The notes under the pieces are model-generated. The model was given only the letters and a program-made list of their open reading frames with translations. It was not told the DNA's origin and searched no databases. From positions 3,062,001-3,126,000 of the forward strand of contig NZ_AP024233.1 of NCBI RefSeq assembly GCF_025998535.1: a stretch of DNA of 64,000 nucleotides, given 5' to 3'. This document shows, in pieces, positions 1-7,773 of this stretch. Source of the DNA: Desulfolithobacter dissulfuricans (GTDB taxonomy: Bacteria > Desulfobacterota > Desulfobulbia > Desulfobulbales > Desulfobulbaceae). The translations under genes were made by a program, and so were the position numbers. Position 1 is the first letter of the stretch. Every line of letters begins with the position of its first letter.

Positions 1-1
1 A

Positions 2-871
2 GGGGTGGATTTTGTGGCCATGTCTTTTGTCCGGCATGAAAAGGACCTGGAACCATTGCTGCAGAGAACAGCCGGGAACAGTACCCGACCGCTGCTCATT
101 GCCAAGATAGAAAAACCCCAGGCGGTCGACCGGCTGGGACCTATTATCGCTGCAGTGGACGGAGTGATGGTGGCCAGGGGAGATCTGGGCGTGGAAATGC
201 CCCTTGAAGACGTTCCACTGATCCAGAAAAAGATCATTTTTCAGGCCAGAACTGCGGGAAAAGTCGTCATAACAGCCACCCAGATGTTAGGCTCCATGGT
301 GGAAAATCCCAGACCCAGCCGGGCGGAAGTCACCGATGTCGCTAATGCTATTCTGGATGGGACCGACGCGGTCATGCTCAGTGAAGAAACAGCCGTGGGT
401 AATTATCCGGTGCAGGCAGTGACCGTCCTGGACCGCGTTGCGATCAGCACCGAGGCAAGCCTTGATCCCAGGCGATTTCTAAAAGATGATATCACTGAAA
501 ACCTGCCATTGTCCATTGCCGCTGTCAGCCGGGCAGCCGCGTGGATGGCCAATGATCTGAAAGCGGATCTTATCGTAGCCGCCACCACAGGTGGCTCCAC
601 GGCCCGCGTGATGTCGCGCCTGCGACTGCCAATACCCATTATCGGCCTGACCGCCGACCCGAAAATACTGAGACAGTTCTGTCTTTCCTACGGTGTGATC
701 CCGGCCCTGGTTCCAGCGTATGACGATTTTGACGAAATGCTCTGGCAGGTGAACCGCTACCTGAAAAATGAAGCTCTTGCCCGGAGAGGAAATCGGATAA
801 TTCTCACCGCCGGTACGCCTTTGGACGTTCCCGGAACCACCAACCTGATCAAAGTTCTGGAGATTGATTAA
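2..871 (+). CDS. pyk: Pyruvate kinase, C-terminal part (5' end outside window)
   Basis: Pyruvate kinase makes pyruvate and ATP from phosphoenolpyruvate and ADP in the last glycolytic step, in the cytosol. The reading frame is already open at the window edge (GVDFVAMSFVR), so the start lies upstream and about 289 residues are visible. Family motifs follow in order: AKIEKP with the catalytic-lysine region, VARGDLGVEMP with the metal-binding acidic residue, TQMLGSM, and the DGTDAVMLSEETA helix. The rest is the C-terminal regulatory alpha/beta domain ending at a TAA stop. It is not obviously linked to the nickel genes downstream, which start after a 240-bp gap with their own promoter. Confidence 0.95.
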   Translation, partial: GVDFVAMSFVRHEKDLEPLLQRTAGNSTRPLLIAKIEKPQAVDRLGPIIAAVDGVMVARGDLGVEMPLEDVPLIQKKIIFQARTAGKVVITATQMLGSMVENPRPSRAEVTDVANAILDGTDAVMLSEETAVGNYPVQAVTVLDRVAISTEASLDPRRFLKDDITENLPLSIAAVSRAAAWMANDLKADLIVAATTGGSTARVMSRLRLPIPIIGLTADPKILRQFCLSYGVIPALVPAYDDFDEMLWQVNRYLKNEALARRGNRIILTAGTPLDVPGTTNLIKVLEID

Positions 872-985
872 ACCAGCGATTGCATAAGCCTTCCAGATAC
901 CGCGCTCTACCTGCAAGGCCACCGACTCCCCCAAACCTGCGCCACCAGAAAACCTCGCCCCGGCACCCGGAATGCGGATTTGTTG

Positions 986-1039
986 TTGACAGAAAGAAAA
1001 AAACCGTCTTTAGTAACACCCAATTTTAAAACGTGTTAC
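986..1039 (+). promoter_or_regulatory. nikR promoter with overlapping NikR box (inverted half-sites)
   Basis: A TTGACA element at 986-991 and a poor TTTAGT at 1009-1014 are spaced by 17 bp. The half-sites GTAACAC (1013-1019) and GTGTTAC (1033-1039) form a perfect 7-bp inverted repeat separated by 13 bp and overlap the putative -10 region, as expected for repression. The half-sites match, from memory, those reported for delta-proteobacterial NikR. Autoregulation is inferred. Confidence 0.75.
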
Positions 1040-1112
1040 CTGACCCGGCGACAAAGAGGCACACCCCAGGAGACTGGCAGCAACCCGCCCGTTGCAATAA
1101 CTGTCATCAAAC

Positions 1113-1523
1113 ATGCTGAGACGATTCTCCATATCCCTTGAAGAAAGTCTGCTGGACAAGTTCGATCGCTATATCCAGGCACGCCAGTATGACAACCGCT
1201 CCGAAGCGATTCGGGACCTGATCAGGAAAGCCCTGGTCAAGAAGGAATGGCAGGCGGACAAGCAGGTCATGGGGGTCATAACCCTGGTGTACGATCACCA
1301 CCAGCCGAAGTTGCAGGAAAAGGTGACCGAAGCCCAGCATGATTTCCATCATCATATCGTTTCATCCACCCATGTTCACATGGACCACAACAACTGCATG
1401 GAAGTTATTATTGTCCGTGGCAAGGCAGGAGAGGTGCAGGAACTGGCAGACCGGCTCATCGCCCTGCGCGGGGTGCGGGACGGCAACCTGACCATGAGCA
1501 GCACCGGAAAAGCTCTCCGGTAA
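1113..1523 (+). CDS. nikR: Nickel-responsive regulator NikR
   Basis: This is a 136-residue ribbon-helix-helix repressor that binds DNA when loaded with Ni(II). Residues 1-50 are the DNA-binding ribbon-helix-helix (LRRFSISLEESLLDKFD) and the rest is the ACT-like tetramerisation and metal domain. The four high-affinity nickel ligands known from E. coli NikR are all present at the same numbers: His76, His87, His89 and Cys95. The gene stands between two NikR-type sites (1013-1039 and 1559-1585) and directly precedes the nickel transporter genes, so it is most likely autoregulated and controls the whole locus. Length and start agree with the family. Confidence 0.96.
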   Translation: MLRRFSISLEESLLDKFDRYIQARQYDNRSEAIRDLIRKALVKKEWQADKQVMGVITLVYDHHQPKLQEKVTEAQHDFHHHIVSSTHVHMDHNNCMEVIIVRGKAGEVQELADRLIALRGVRDGNLTMSSTGKALR

Positions 1524-1558
1524 TAAATAATTCCCGGGTAATATTTTTTTGCCCGCCA

Positions 1559-1585
1559 GTAACACGATTTATCCATCTGTAACAC
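1559..1585 (+). promoter_or_regulatory. Putative NikR box upstream of nikM (direct-repeat form)
   Basis: GTAACAC occurs at 1559-1565 and again at 1579-1585, with 13 bp between, exactly the spacing of the nikR site. Here, however, both half-sites point the same way. It ends 12 bp before the nikM start codon, so a bound repressor would overlap the ribosome-binding region or transcription start. Regulation of nikMLKQO by NikR is inferred. Confidence 0.6.
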
Positions 1586-1597
1586 AGGAAACAGGCT

Positions 1598-2197
1598 ATG
1601 CATATTTCAGAAGGTGTTTTATCGGCACCGGTGTTGATCGGCGGCGGGGCCCTGACCGCGGTGGGAACGGCCATTGGCCTGAAAAAGATCGATTATGACC
1701 GGATTATGTCCGTGGCCATTCTGACCTCGGCCTTTTTCGTCGCCTCGCTGATCCACGTGCCCCTGGGGCCGGGTTCCGTCCACCTGGTGCTCAACGGCCT
1801 GCTCGGGGTCATCCTGGGCTGGGCCAGTTTTCCGGCCATCCTGATCGCACTCCTGCTCCAGGCCATCTTTTTCCAGTTCGGCGGCCTGGTGGTACTGGGA
1901 GTCAACACATTCAACATGGCCGCCCCGGCCGTGCTCTGCTTTTATCTGCTGCGGCCCTGGCTGGTCCAGCCAAAACTCCGGCCTCTGGCCGGATTTGCCG
2001 GAGGTTTTCTCTCCATCCTGCTCTCTTCCCTGCTCATGGCCCTGTCACTCGCCCTGAGCGACACCGGCTTCCTGGGCACGGCCAGAATCGTTGTCGCCGC
2101 CCATCTGCCGGTCATGATCATCGAGGGATTCATCACCATGTTCACGGTCTCCTTTCTGGCCAGGGTACAACCCGACATCATGCAACTAAAAATATGA
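1598..2197 (+). CDS. nikM: Nickel ECF transporter substrate-specific membrane component NikM
   Basis: This is a CbiM/NikM-type integral membrane component that binds the metal and, with NikQ and NikO, imports Ni(II) across the inner membrane. It starts with MHISEG; the N-terminal Met-His is the known metal-binding feature of CbiM/NikM and requires that this ATG be the true start. Several hydrophobic segments span the 199 residues, and the conserved stretches HVPLGPGSVHLVLNGLLG and NTFNMA are present. The gene overlaps the next by 4 bp. Nickel rather than cobalt is inferred from the adjacent nikR and its operator. Confidence 0.92.
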   Translation: MHISEGVLSAPVLIGGGALTAVGTAIGLKKIDYDRIMSVAILTSAFFVASLIHVPLGPGSVHLVLNGLLGVILGWASFPAILIALLLQAIFFQFGGLVVLGVNTFNMAAPAVLCFYLLRPWLVQPKLRPLAGFAGGFLSILLSSLLMALSLALSDTGFLGTARIVVAAHLPVMIIEGFITMFTVSFLARVQPDIMQLKI

Positions 2198-2898
2198 AAC
2201 AGGAACAAGCCATGTCACGACCCGGAACAACAGCGCTTCTACTCACGGTGCAACTGGTTATTTTCTGCCTTCTGGCCGGTCCGGCCCTGGCCCACAAGGT
2301 ACGGATATTCGCTTACGCTGAAGGCGACACCATCATCGGCGAGACCGCCTTCAGCGGCGGCCGTGCCCCCAAGGACTCGGAAATCATTGTCAAGGACGCA
2401 GCCTCGGGCAAAATCCTGCTCACCACCCGCACCGACGACCATGGCGAGTTCAGCTTCCCCATCCCTACGGAGGCAAGGCAAAAAGGTCTTGACCTGCTCA
2501 TCGTGGTCAATGTCGGCGAAGGTCACCGTGGTCAGTGGAAACTGACCGCGGACGAGTACCTCGACCAGCCCCCCACCCCATCCCCCTCCCCAGCTACCGG
2601 ACCGACCCCGGCAACAAGCATCCGGGTCGGTCCGGACCCCGCCGCCGCTTTAACGGCAGGGGAGAGAGACGGGACACCGGCCCGGCCCGAGGTGGTAGCC
2701 GTGGATGAAACCATGCTGCGCCGGATGATGGAAGAGACTCTGGACAGAAAACTTGGACCGATCAAGCGGATGCTGGCCGAAAGCCGGGACCAGGGACCCC
2801 GGATACAGGATATCCTGGGCGGCATCGGCTACCTCATCGGCCTGGCAGGATTTCTGGCCTACTTCAAAGCAAAAGCCAACAAAGGAGAGAAAAAATGA
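2194..2898 (+). CDS. nikL: NikL-like accessory component of the nickel transporter
   Basis: This is a 234-residue secreted or anchored protein with a signal peptide ending near PALAHK, a carboxypeptidase-regulatory-like beta domain (about residues 30-120) and a Pro/Ser/Thr-rich linker (PPTPSPSPATGPTP). A charged helix and one C-terminal membrane segment (GGIGYLIGLAGFLAYF) complete it. This is the layout of the NikL component found with NikM, NikK, NikQ and NikO in delta-proteobacterial nickel transporters. Its start overlaps the nikM stop (ATGA); an internal ATG at 2212 with AGGA in front is an alternative start giving a more typical signal peptide. The exact role of NikL in transport is not established. 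Confidence 0.8.
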   Translation: MKQEQAMSRPGTTALLLTVQLVIFCLLAGPALAHKVRIFAYAEGDTIIGETAFSGGRAPKDSEIIVKDAASGKILLTTRTDDHGEFSFPIPTEARQKGLDLLIVVNVGEGHRGQWKLTADEYLDQPPTPSPSPATGPTPATSIRVGPDPAAALTAGERDGTPARPEVVAVDETMLRRMMEETLDRKLGPIKRMLAESRDQGPRIQDILGGIGYLIGLAGFLAYFKAKANKGEKK

Positions 2899-3674
2899 TT
2901 CGGAAAATGCTTTTCGCAGGATGCGTGGCCGGGCTGGTGCTCGGTGCGACCGCCCAGGCCATGGCCCATTTCGGCATGGTGATCCCGTCCGGCAACATCG
3001 TGACCCAGGAGAAAAAATCAGTCGATCTCACCCTGTCCTTTTCCCATCCCTTTGAGCTCATCGGCATGGATATGGACAAACCGGCGAAATTCTACGTGGT
3101 CCGCAACGGCAAAAAGACCGATCTGGTGAACAATCTGCGCCGGACATCGGTCATGGGACATGCGGCCTGGCAGACCACCTACAGGGTGAAACGGCCCGGG
3201 GTCTACCAGTTCGCCATGGAACCGAAACCCTACTGGGAGCCGGCCGAGGACCTCTCTATCATCCATTACACCAAGACCATTGTCGCCGCTTACGGTGCCG
3301 ACGAGGGCTGGGATGAACCCGTGGGCCTGCCGACGGAAATCGTCCCCCTGCTCCGTCCGTTTGGCAACTATGCCGGCAACTCCTTCACCGGCCAGGTCCT
3401 GATGAACGGCAAACCGGTTCCCCATGCCGAGGTTGAGGTGGAGCTTTACAACCGGGACGGTTCCCTGCAAGCCCCCAGTGATTACCACGTGACCCAGGTG
3501 ATCAAGGCCGATAAAAACGGTGTTTTCACCTTCACCTGTCCCCGGGCCGGCTGGTGGGGTTTTGCCGCATTGAGCGAGGCCGACTACACCATCCCCGATC
3601 CCGAGGGCAATGCCAAACCGGTGGAGCTGGGAGCGGTTCTGTGGATCTATCTGGACAGGTATCAGGGTAAATGA
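2895..3674 (+). CDS. nikK: NikK-like periplasmic component (DUF4198 family)
   Basis: This is a 259-residue secreted protein of the DUF4198 family, with a signal peptide (MIRKMLFAGC...AQAMAH). The mature protein would begin with AHFGMVIPSG, a His close to the N-terminus that could bind metal. The body is beta-rich, with a C-terminal carboxypeptidase-regulatory-like part (TGQVLMNGKPVPHAEVEVE). DUF4198 proteins recur beside nickel ECF transporters and are thought to assist uptake in the periplasm. AGGAG lies upstream, the start overlaps the nikL stop by 4 bp, and the stop overlaps nikQ by 4 bp, so nikMLKQ is translationally coupled. Confidence 0.85.
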   Translation: MIRKMLFAGCVAGLVLGATAQAMAHFGMVIPSGNIVTQEKKSVDLTLSFSHPFELIGMDMDKPAKFYVVRNGKKTDLVNNLRRTSVMGHAAWQTTYRVKRPGVYQFAMEPKPYWEPAEDLSIIHYTKTIVAAYGADEGWDEPVGLPTEIVPLLRPFGNYAGNSFTGQVLMNGKPVPHAEVEVELYNRDGSLQAPSDYHVTQVIKADKNGVFTFTCPRAGWWGFAALSEADYTIPDPEGNAKPVELGAVLWIYLDRYQGK

Positions 3675-4420
3675 CCTTCGAGGGATTCAGCCAGGGCGAC
3701 TCGCTGCTGCACCGGACCGATACCAGGGTCAAGCTGGTCTGCGCCCTGGCCCTGACCCTGGTGATCGCTCTTTGCCACAGCTTTGCGACCGCAGCCGGCG
3801 GACTGGTCCTCGGCCTGGTGCTGCTGGGCCTGGCCCGGCTGCCTCTTAGACAGGTTCTGTGGCGGCTGCTGGTGGTCAACAGCTTTATCGGCCTGCTCTG
3901 GCTGTCCCTGCCTCTGACCTATCCCGGCGATCCTCTGACGCTGGGTCCTCTGCACCTGAGCCGGCAGGGACTCGTGCTGGTGAGCCTTATCACGCTTAAG
4001 ACCAACGGGATCATCGTACTGTTCATCTCCCTGCTGGCCACCTCCACGGTGGCGGAACTGGGCCATGGACTGGGACAGCTCCGGGTGCCGGGCAAACTTT
4101 GCCTGCTGCTGCTCTTTTCCTACCGCTATATCTTCGTGATCAGCCAGGAATACCAGCGGCTGCTGCGGGCGGCCCGACTGCGCTGTTTCGAACCCGGCAC
4201 CAACCTGCACACCTACCGGACGTACGGCCACCTGTTCGGCATGACCCTGGTCAAAAGCTGGAACCGGGCCCAGAGGGTAACCCAGGCAATGATGCTGCGA
4301 GGCTTCCGGGGCAGGTTCTACACCCTGGAAGACCGGATCCTCAACCGGCGCGACCTGATTTTCCTCGCATCCATGACCACCATGGTTATTTGTCTTGGCA
4401 TTCTCGAGGGGATCCGTTAG
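3671..4420 (+). CDS. nikQ: Nickel ECF transporter T component NikQ (CbiQ family)
   Basis: This is the transmembrane coupling component that links NikM to the ATPase. The 249-residue protein has multiple hydrophobic segments and the two cytoplasmic Ala-Arg-type coupling motifs of the family: AARLRCF near residue 167 and AMMLRGF near residue 206. These insert into the ATPase grooves. It is coupled to nikK by an ATGA overlap. The ATPase gene follows only after an unusual 296-bp gap that holds a long inverted repeat. Confidence 0.92.
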   Translation: MTFEGFSQGDSLLHRTDTRVKLVCALALTLVIALCHSFATAAGGLVLGLVLLGLARLPLRQVLWRLLVVNSFIGLLWLSLPLTYPGDPLTLGPLHLSRQGLVLVSLITLKTNGIIVLFISLLATSTVAELGHGLGQLRVPGKLCLLLLFSYRYIFVISQEYQRLLRAARLRCFEPGTNLHTYRTYGHLFGMTLVKSWNRAQRVTQAMMLRGFRGRFYTLEDRILNRRDLIFLASMTTMVICLGILEGIR

Positions 4421-4490
4421 GAACGACAGACAGAAAAACAAAAAACAGAAAACAGAAATCTGATTACCATCAATCTCTGGCATTGAAACC

Positions 4491-4594
4491 GGTGTCGGCC
4501 TCACCTGTTGCACAGGACGCCATAAACCCGTCCCTGGGGCTTGACGGTGGCCATCCAGGCCACAGACACCCGTGCAACAGGTGAGGTTGACACC
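4491..4594. repeat. 23-bp inverted repeat in the nikQ-nikO gap
   Basis: The left arm at 4491-4513 and right arm at 4572-4594 are reverse complements at 21 of 23 positions (cores CCTCACCTGTTGCAC and GTGCAACAGGTGAGG), with a 58-nt loop. The whole gap 4421-4716 has no convincing gene. It could be a folded mRNA element or the remnant of a small non-autonomous insertion. No T-run follows, so it is not a standard terminator. Confidence 0.7.
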
Positions 4595-4716
4595 TTCATC
4601 CATCGAAGGCTGAATTTCAGTGGTAATCACAAACAGAAAAGCCGAACCATTCCCGGCCAGCCGGCCGTTCCCAGGCTTCATACACCTCGACAAAAAGAAC
4701 ATGATTCCAACCATCC

Positions 4717-5441
4717 ATGGCCCCGCTGCTTGAACTTGTTGACATATCCTTCAGTTATCCTGGGGCGGACCGGCCGGTCCTGGACCGGATCAATCTCACC
4801 CTGAGCCAGGGACAGCGCGTGGGCCTCATCGGCCCCAACGGCTGCGGTAAGACCTCGCTTTTCCATGTGATCATGGGCCTGCTGCAACCAACGTCCGGGA
4901 AGATACTTTTCAAGGGCAGGCCTGTGACCTCCAGGGAAGATTTCCGCCAGGTCCGGGAAAAGATCGGCCTGCTCTTCCAGGACGCCGACGACCAATTATT
5001 CTCGCCCACGGTTATCGAGGACGTGGCCTTTGGCCCCTGAACCTGGGCGCCAGTCCTGACGAGGCCAGGGAGCGGGCCATGCAGACCCTGGCACGACTGG
5101 GACTGGCCGGTTTTGAAAAACGGATTACCCACCAGCTGTCCGGTGGAGAAAAAAAACTGGTTTCCCTGGCCACCATCCTGGCCATGGAACCGGAGACCCT
5201 GCTCCTCGATGAGCCGACCAATAACCTAGATCCGGAGACCAGGAACCGGCTCATCAAGATCCTCACCGACCTGGAGCCGGGCTATGTGATCATCGCCCAT
5301 GACTGGGATTTTCTGGCGGAAACCTGCAGGGAAATCTATGTCATGGACCAGGGCCGGGTGACCCGGTGTGATACATCATGCCTTCATGAACACCACCACG
5401 CTCACCCCTACGGTGAGCATCCCCACCGGCACGGAGGATGA
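4717..5441 (+). pseudogene. nikO: Nickel ECF transporter ATPase NikO (CbiO family), frameshifted
   Basis: This ABC ATPase energises NikM/NikQ. The first frame (4717-5040) carries Walker A (GPNGCGKTS) and the Q-loop (LLFQDADDQLFSPTV), then stops at TGA after GGC CCC. The second frame resumes at 5037 with LNLGASPDEARERAMQ and carries the signature LSGGEKK, Walker B (TLLLDEPTNNLDP) and the H-loop region (IIAHD). One missing C in the run at 5034-5037 explains the break: with five Cs the protein reads GPLNLGAS and is about 241 residues. The C-terminus is histidine-rich (HEHHHAHPYGEHPHRHGG), fitting a nickel system. The cause may be a sequencing error, a real null mutation or a slip at CCC-TGA. No strong ribosome-binding site precedes the start. 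Confidence 0.88.
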
Positions 5442-5480
5442 AAAAACACCCGGACTGACCAGGGATAATCCGGGACACAA

Positions 5481-5507
5481 GTAACACGATTTTATAATTC
5501 GTGCTAC
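5481..5507 (+). promoter_or_regulatory. NikR box upstream of the TonB receptor operon
   Basis: GTAACAC at 5481-5487 and GTGCTAC at 5501-5507 form an inverted repeat with one mismatch and 13-bp spacing, the same geometry as the nikR site. The position, about 135 bp upstream of the receptor start, suggests an operator. Control by NikR is inferred. Confidence 0.7.
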
Positions 5508-5573
5508 AGCACTCCTCTGCCTGCAAAATGGCAGGAGGAGAAAATAAAGGTGCGATTATTTTTTTGTCAATCA

Positions 5574-5600
5574 GTGTTACGAATTTCAAAAACGTGTGTC
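5574..5600 (+). promoter_or_regulatory. Second, weaker NikR-like site before the TonB receptor
   Basis: GTGTTAC at 5574-5580 is followed after 13 bp by GTGTGTC at 5594-5600, a degenerate half-site in the same orientation. It lies closer to the receptor start codon than the stronger site at 5481. It is the weakest of the set and may be chance. Confidence 0.35.
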
Positions 5601-5642
5601 GGTTCTGTTACTGCCCATACATAACAACAAATGGAGGTACCA

Positions 5643-7649
5643 ATGCAGATGAAGTCAAACGGCAGACTATCAGGCAGGAGGTACACATCCCTGCTGGCCT
5701 CTGTCATTACCCTTCCCCTGAGCACCGTCATGGCCGGAATGAGCACCACGGCCCTGGCTGAACAGGCAGCACCGGAGCCGGCCGCAGTTCTGGAAGAAGT
5801 GGTGGTAACCGCCACCAAAACACCTCACACCCTCAAGGATGTACCGGTGGAAACCCTGGTGGTGGACCAGGAAGATATTGAACAGAGCAATGCCCAGAAT
5901 GTCATGGAACTCCTGAGCACGGTGCCGGGCATTACCACAGCGGTCCATGATGATATCTTCGGCACCTACACCTGGCGGGCCAGCCTGCGGGGACTGAACT
6001 TCAACGACGGATATGCCCTGATTCTCATCGACGGCCAGCGGGTGATGGGGTCCGGCCAGAGCGGCGGAATGGGCGAATACGGAATCGGCCTCAACCAGAT
6101 CCCGGTGGAAATGATCGAACGAATCGAGGTGGTAAAAGGCCCGGGATCCGCTCTGTACGGCAGCGATGCAGTGGCCGGCGTCATCAATATCATCACCAGA
6201 AAGACGCCGGACAGGCCAACCGCCCGGGCCGGTGGAGCCTACGGCTGGTACAAGGTCAAGGAAAGAGTACGAAACGGTATTGTCGAGAAACCATCTGATG
6301 ACGGTGAAAGCAGAAACATTGCCCGGGCCTATGTTTCCTTTGGCGACCATCCCCTGGACAGACTGGGATATCTGATCCATTACGACTACGAAAGCGCGGA
6401 AGACATCGGAGCCGACCCGATCAAGTCCGACCGCCACTCGGTCATGGCCAAGGTAGACCTGGCCGCCAGTAACCGCCTTGACCTGTATTTCAAGGGCGAG
6501 GCAAGCAAGTATGAAAAAATGGACAACCGGGAAGAAGACAGCTTCCGGTTATCGGCAGGTTTTGAGCACCACCCGGCAGACGACCAGGTCCTGGCCGTCA
6601 AGGGGTACACGTACAACTGGGATTTCGTCCACGGGTATCCCGGCTATGCCTATGGCTATAAGCATGGTGCCATCGGCTTTGATCAGATCGAAACGCAGCA
6701 CACCTGGTACACAAACGAGCGCAACACCCTGGTTACCGGCGTCGAAGCCCAGCAACAGACCATTGATTACACTATCGAAAACAGCGATGGTTCCATAATC
6801 ACTGTTCAGGAAGATATCACCACCTGCAGCCTGTACGGCCAGGACGAAATCACCCTCCTGGACGATCTGGTCCTGGTGGCCGGCCTGCGTTACGACGACC
6901 ATTCCACCTTTGGTTCCAGGGTCAATCCCAAGCTGAGCCTGATGTACAGCCTCACCGAAGACACTGTTTTCAGAGCTTCAGCGGGCCAGGCATTCAAGTC
7001 GCCCACCATTCGCCAACTCTATTACAGCGCCCCCTATCGCCACGGAAGCTTCTATGCCCAGTCCAATCCGGACCTGAAGCCGGAAACAGCCACCGGCTAC
7101 TCGGCAAGCCTGGAGCAATGGCTCCTGGGCCGCTCACTCATGCTCAATCTGGGCCTTTTCCGCAACGAGGTGGATGACATGGTGGTCCGTGAAGATACCG
7201 GCACCCTGTATGACGGGTTGCCGCTGCTGGTCTACCGCAACGTGGAAGAGGCGGTCACCCAGGGAGTCGAACTGCTGGCCAGGCTTGAACGTCGGGACTT
7301 CTCCCTGACAGCGACCTACACCTATACGGATTCGGAAAACAGGGATACCGGAAAGGAATTGACCTATGTTCCACGCCACAGTTTCTCCCTGGTTCCGGCC
7401 TATGAATGGAGCCAGTGGAACCTGGGCATAAGCTCCACCCTGACCTGCACGGGCAGACAATACACCGACGCGGACAACACGGAGCAAATCGATGCCCATA
7501 CGGTGGTGGATGCCAAAATGTACCTGAAACTCAGTGATAAGGCCCGCATCAGCCTGGAACTCGACAACATCTTTGATTCGGACAAAGGTGACGAAGGTAA
7601 TTTCCGGACCGGCAGAACCATCCTGGTCAAGCTTGATGCCTCATTCTGA
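5643..7649 (+). CDS. TonB-dependent outer-membrane receptor, probable nickel-chelate uptake
   Basis: This is a 668-residue TonB-dependent receptor. I chose the ATG at 5643 because GGAGG sits at 5633-5637; an upstream in-frame ATG at 5631 overlaps that site. The signal peptide ends near TTALA (residue 39) and the TonB box is EEVVVTATK (about 51-59). The plug domain follows (VPVETLVVDQEDIE, LRGLN, IERIEVVKGPGSALYGSDA, GVINIITRK), then a beta-barrel ending in the terminal phenylalanine of DASF. It is preceded by NikR-type sites and followed by NikK/NikL-like and nicotianamine-synthase-like genes, so the inferred ligand is a nickel chelate. BtuB-like cobalamin uptake is an alternative, but no cobalamin riboswitch is visible. 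Confidence 0.9.
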   Translation: MQMKSNGRLSGRRYTSLLASVITLPLSTVMAGMSTTALAEQAAPEPAAVLEEVVVTATKTPHTLKDVPVETLVVDQEDIEQSNAQNVMELLSTVPGITTAVHDDIFGTYTWRASLRGLNFNDGYALILIDGQRVMGSGQSGGMGEYGIGLNQIPVEMIERIEVVKGPGSALYGSDAVAGVINIITRKTPDRPTARAGGAYGWYKVKERVRNGIVEKPSDDGESRNIARAYVSFGDHPLDRLGYLIHYDYESAEDIGADPIKSDRHSVMAKVDLAASNRLDLYFKGEASKYEKMDNREEDSFRLSAGFEHHPADDQVLAVKGYTYNWDFVHGYPGYAYGYKHGAIGFDQIETQHTWYTNERNTLVTGVEAQQQTIDYTIENSDGSIITVQEDITTCSLYGQDEITLLDDLVLVAGLRYDDHSTFGSRVNPKLSLMYSLTEDTVFRASAGQAFKSPTIRQLYYSAPYRHGSFYAQSNPDLKPETATGYSASLEQWLLGRSLMLNLGLFRNEVDDMVVREDTGTLYDGLPLLVYRNVEEAVTQGVELLARLERRDFSLTATYTYTDSENRDTGKELTYVPRHSFSLVPAYEWSQWNLGISSTLTCTGRQYTDADNTEQIDAHTVVDAKMYLKLSDKARISLELDNIFDSDKGDEGNFRTGRTILVKLDASF

Positions 7650-7773
7650 CCAACGGAACCTGACCATACTTTGACCATATCCAGGGCGGAACCTGAAGAT
7701 ATTGGCCGGGCCGGTGGTCAGACACCGGGATACATTTCCATATCAACGCATTGCAAAAAAAAGGAGCATCTTC

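Noticed and set aside
3662-4714. A 350-residue reverse-strand frame over nikQ and the nikQ-nikO gap
   Set aside because: It is low-complexity Gln/His-rich, opposes a clear nikQ and has no recognisable motifs.
5442-5642. Possible cobalamin riboswitch before the TonB receptor
   Set aside because: The region holds NikR-type half-sites, and I see no B12-box-like element or pseudoknot arrangement.
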